Assembly: GCF_051132615.1 (NCBI RefSeq) | Contig: NZ_CP152375.1 | Coordinates: 620,001 to 684,000 of the forward strand | Direction: 5' to 3' | Source of the DNA: G051132615 sp051132615 | GTDB taxonomy: Bacteria; Pseudomonadota; Gammaproteobacteria; Burkholderiales; Neisseriaceae | Length of the DNA: 64,000 nt | Shown: positions 63,639 to 64,000 of the stretch, in pieces | Layout: each line of letters opens with the position of its first letter | How positions within the stretch are numbered: position 1 is the stretch's first letter | Made by a program: the position numbers and the translations under genes | Notes under the pieces: model-generated | Databases searched by the model: none | Seen by the model: only the letters and a program-made list of their open reading frames with translations | Told to the model about the DNA's origin: nothing

Positions 63639-64000
63639 ATAAAGGGAAACCTCTCCATTGTGGAATATTTTGGCTTGGTGGGTTAAATTTAAATTTCACT
63701 CCACTAGACTCACCTTGCCAAATACCATCTATCAATTCTTTCTTTCCGAAAGCATGACTCATCTCAAGCTTACTTCTGGTAACTGACCAATCAGCAGGCG
63801 TTAAGGTCGATTTAGCCCCATTATTGGTTTTTAAGTAAAATGGCTCACCTTCTGCTTGTCTCATCCCAACCTTAGCTTTAATCGTACCATTACTGCCCAC
63901 TGGCTCCAACAGTTCCGTAATCACTAAATCAGGTGAGCGCGTAAAATGTCCACCCTGTACTTTACCTCGACCATTTTCATAGATTCTAACATCTGCCTCA
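63628..64000 (-). CDS. EndoU-like toxin C-terminus, rest of protein beyond right edge
   Basis: The minus frame is open from the right edge to the stop at 63628, 123 codons in window. It holds IYENGRGKVQGGHFTRSPD (63980-63925) with the GGH motif, then KTNNGAKSTLTPADWS, which matches the GKSTFFP-x-W pattern of bacterial EndoU/BECR-fold nucleases. These tips cleave tRNA or other RNA in contact-dependent inhibition and related systems. The second His typical of the family is not evident here. The carrier protein and its secretion type are outside the window. Confidence 0.78.
   Translation of the reverse strand, partial: EADVRIYENGRGKVQGGHFTRSPDLVITELLEPVGSNGTIKAKVGMRQAEGEPFYLKTNNGAKSTLTPADWSVTRSKLEMSHAFGKKELIDGIWQGESSGVKFKFNPPSQNIPQWRGFPLYER

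Noticed and set aside
1..64000. CRISPR arrays, complete insertion sequences, rRNA genes and riboswitches
   Set aside because: No regularly spaced repeats, no transposase with terminal repeats, no rRNA and no recognisable metabolite riboswitch were found by reading.

Overview
The window is bacterial chromosome from an AT-rich gammaproteobacterium. Four arrangements fit a relative of Acinetobacter/Moraxellaceae: ubiK next to comM, an AlgZ/FimS-type kinase divergent from argH, pheS-pheT-ihfA followed by a small MerR-like gene, and tRNA-Val(GAC) ahead of thrS-infC-rpmI-rplT. The proteobacterial-type GshA and the metXW pair agree. Genus cannot be fixed from the sequence alone.

Layout. 1-9.1 kb: 5'-proximal part of comM, ubiK, orphan sensor kinase, argH, glutathione genes gshA-gshB, metX-metW. 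9.5-9.8 kb: tRNA-Pro/Arg/His behind a strong promoter. 9.9-13.4 kb: GntR regulator, EamA exporter, AI-2E-type membrane protein, endonuclease V. 13.4-19.0 kb: mnmG-rsmG-parA-parB operon with a glycosyltransferase downstream. 28.6-33.6 kb: two adenine deaminases and a purine permease. 33.7-38.4 kb: sirtuin, BASS transporter, yebC and a Sel1 lipoprotein. 38.6-50.5 kb: AraC and HxlR regulators, a PLP lyase, glpK, dapE, a kgtP-like transporter and a metallophosphoesterase. 50.6-59.1 kb: the translation block (ihfA, pheT, pheS, aquaglyceroporin, rplT, rpmI, infC, thrS, tRNA-Val).

Two accessory zones stand out. At 19.4-28.5 kb a polymorphic-toxin locus carries two large proteins that share a Gln-rich leader and a repeated small domain I do not recognise. 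One ends in a WHH-type nuclease and is followed by a SUKH immunity gene. After it come an orphan non-specific nuclease cassette with a YezG-type immunity gene, and a decayed copy of the toxin middle region. At 59.4-64.0 kb an EndoU-like toxin C-terminus enters from the right edge, followed by an immunity gene, a second truncated toxin tip and a paralogous immunity gene. A frameshifted relic of the same toxin lies about 4 kb away, beyond a MerR/SDR/CMD-like cassette.

The most unusual regulatory element is at 40.0-40.3 kb. A 24-codon leader peptide, eight of whose nine residues at positions 6-14 are aromatic, precedes a GC-rich terminator with a possible antiterminator. It sits upstream of a gene of unknown function, not a recognisable aromatic-pathway gene.
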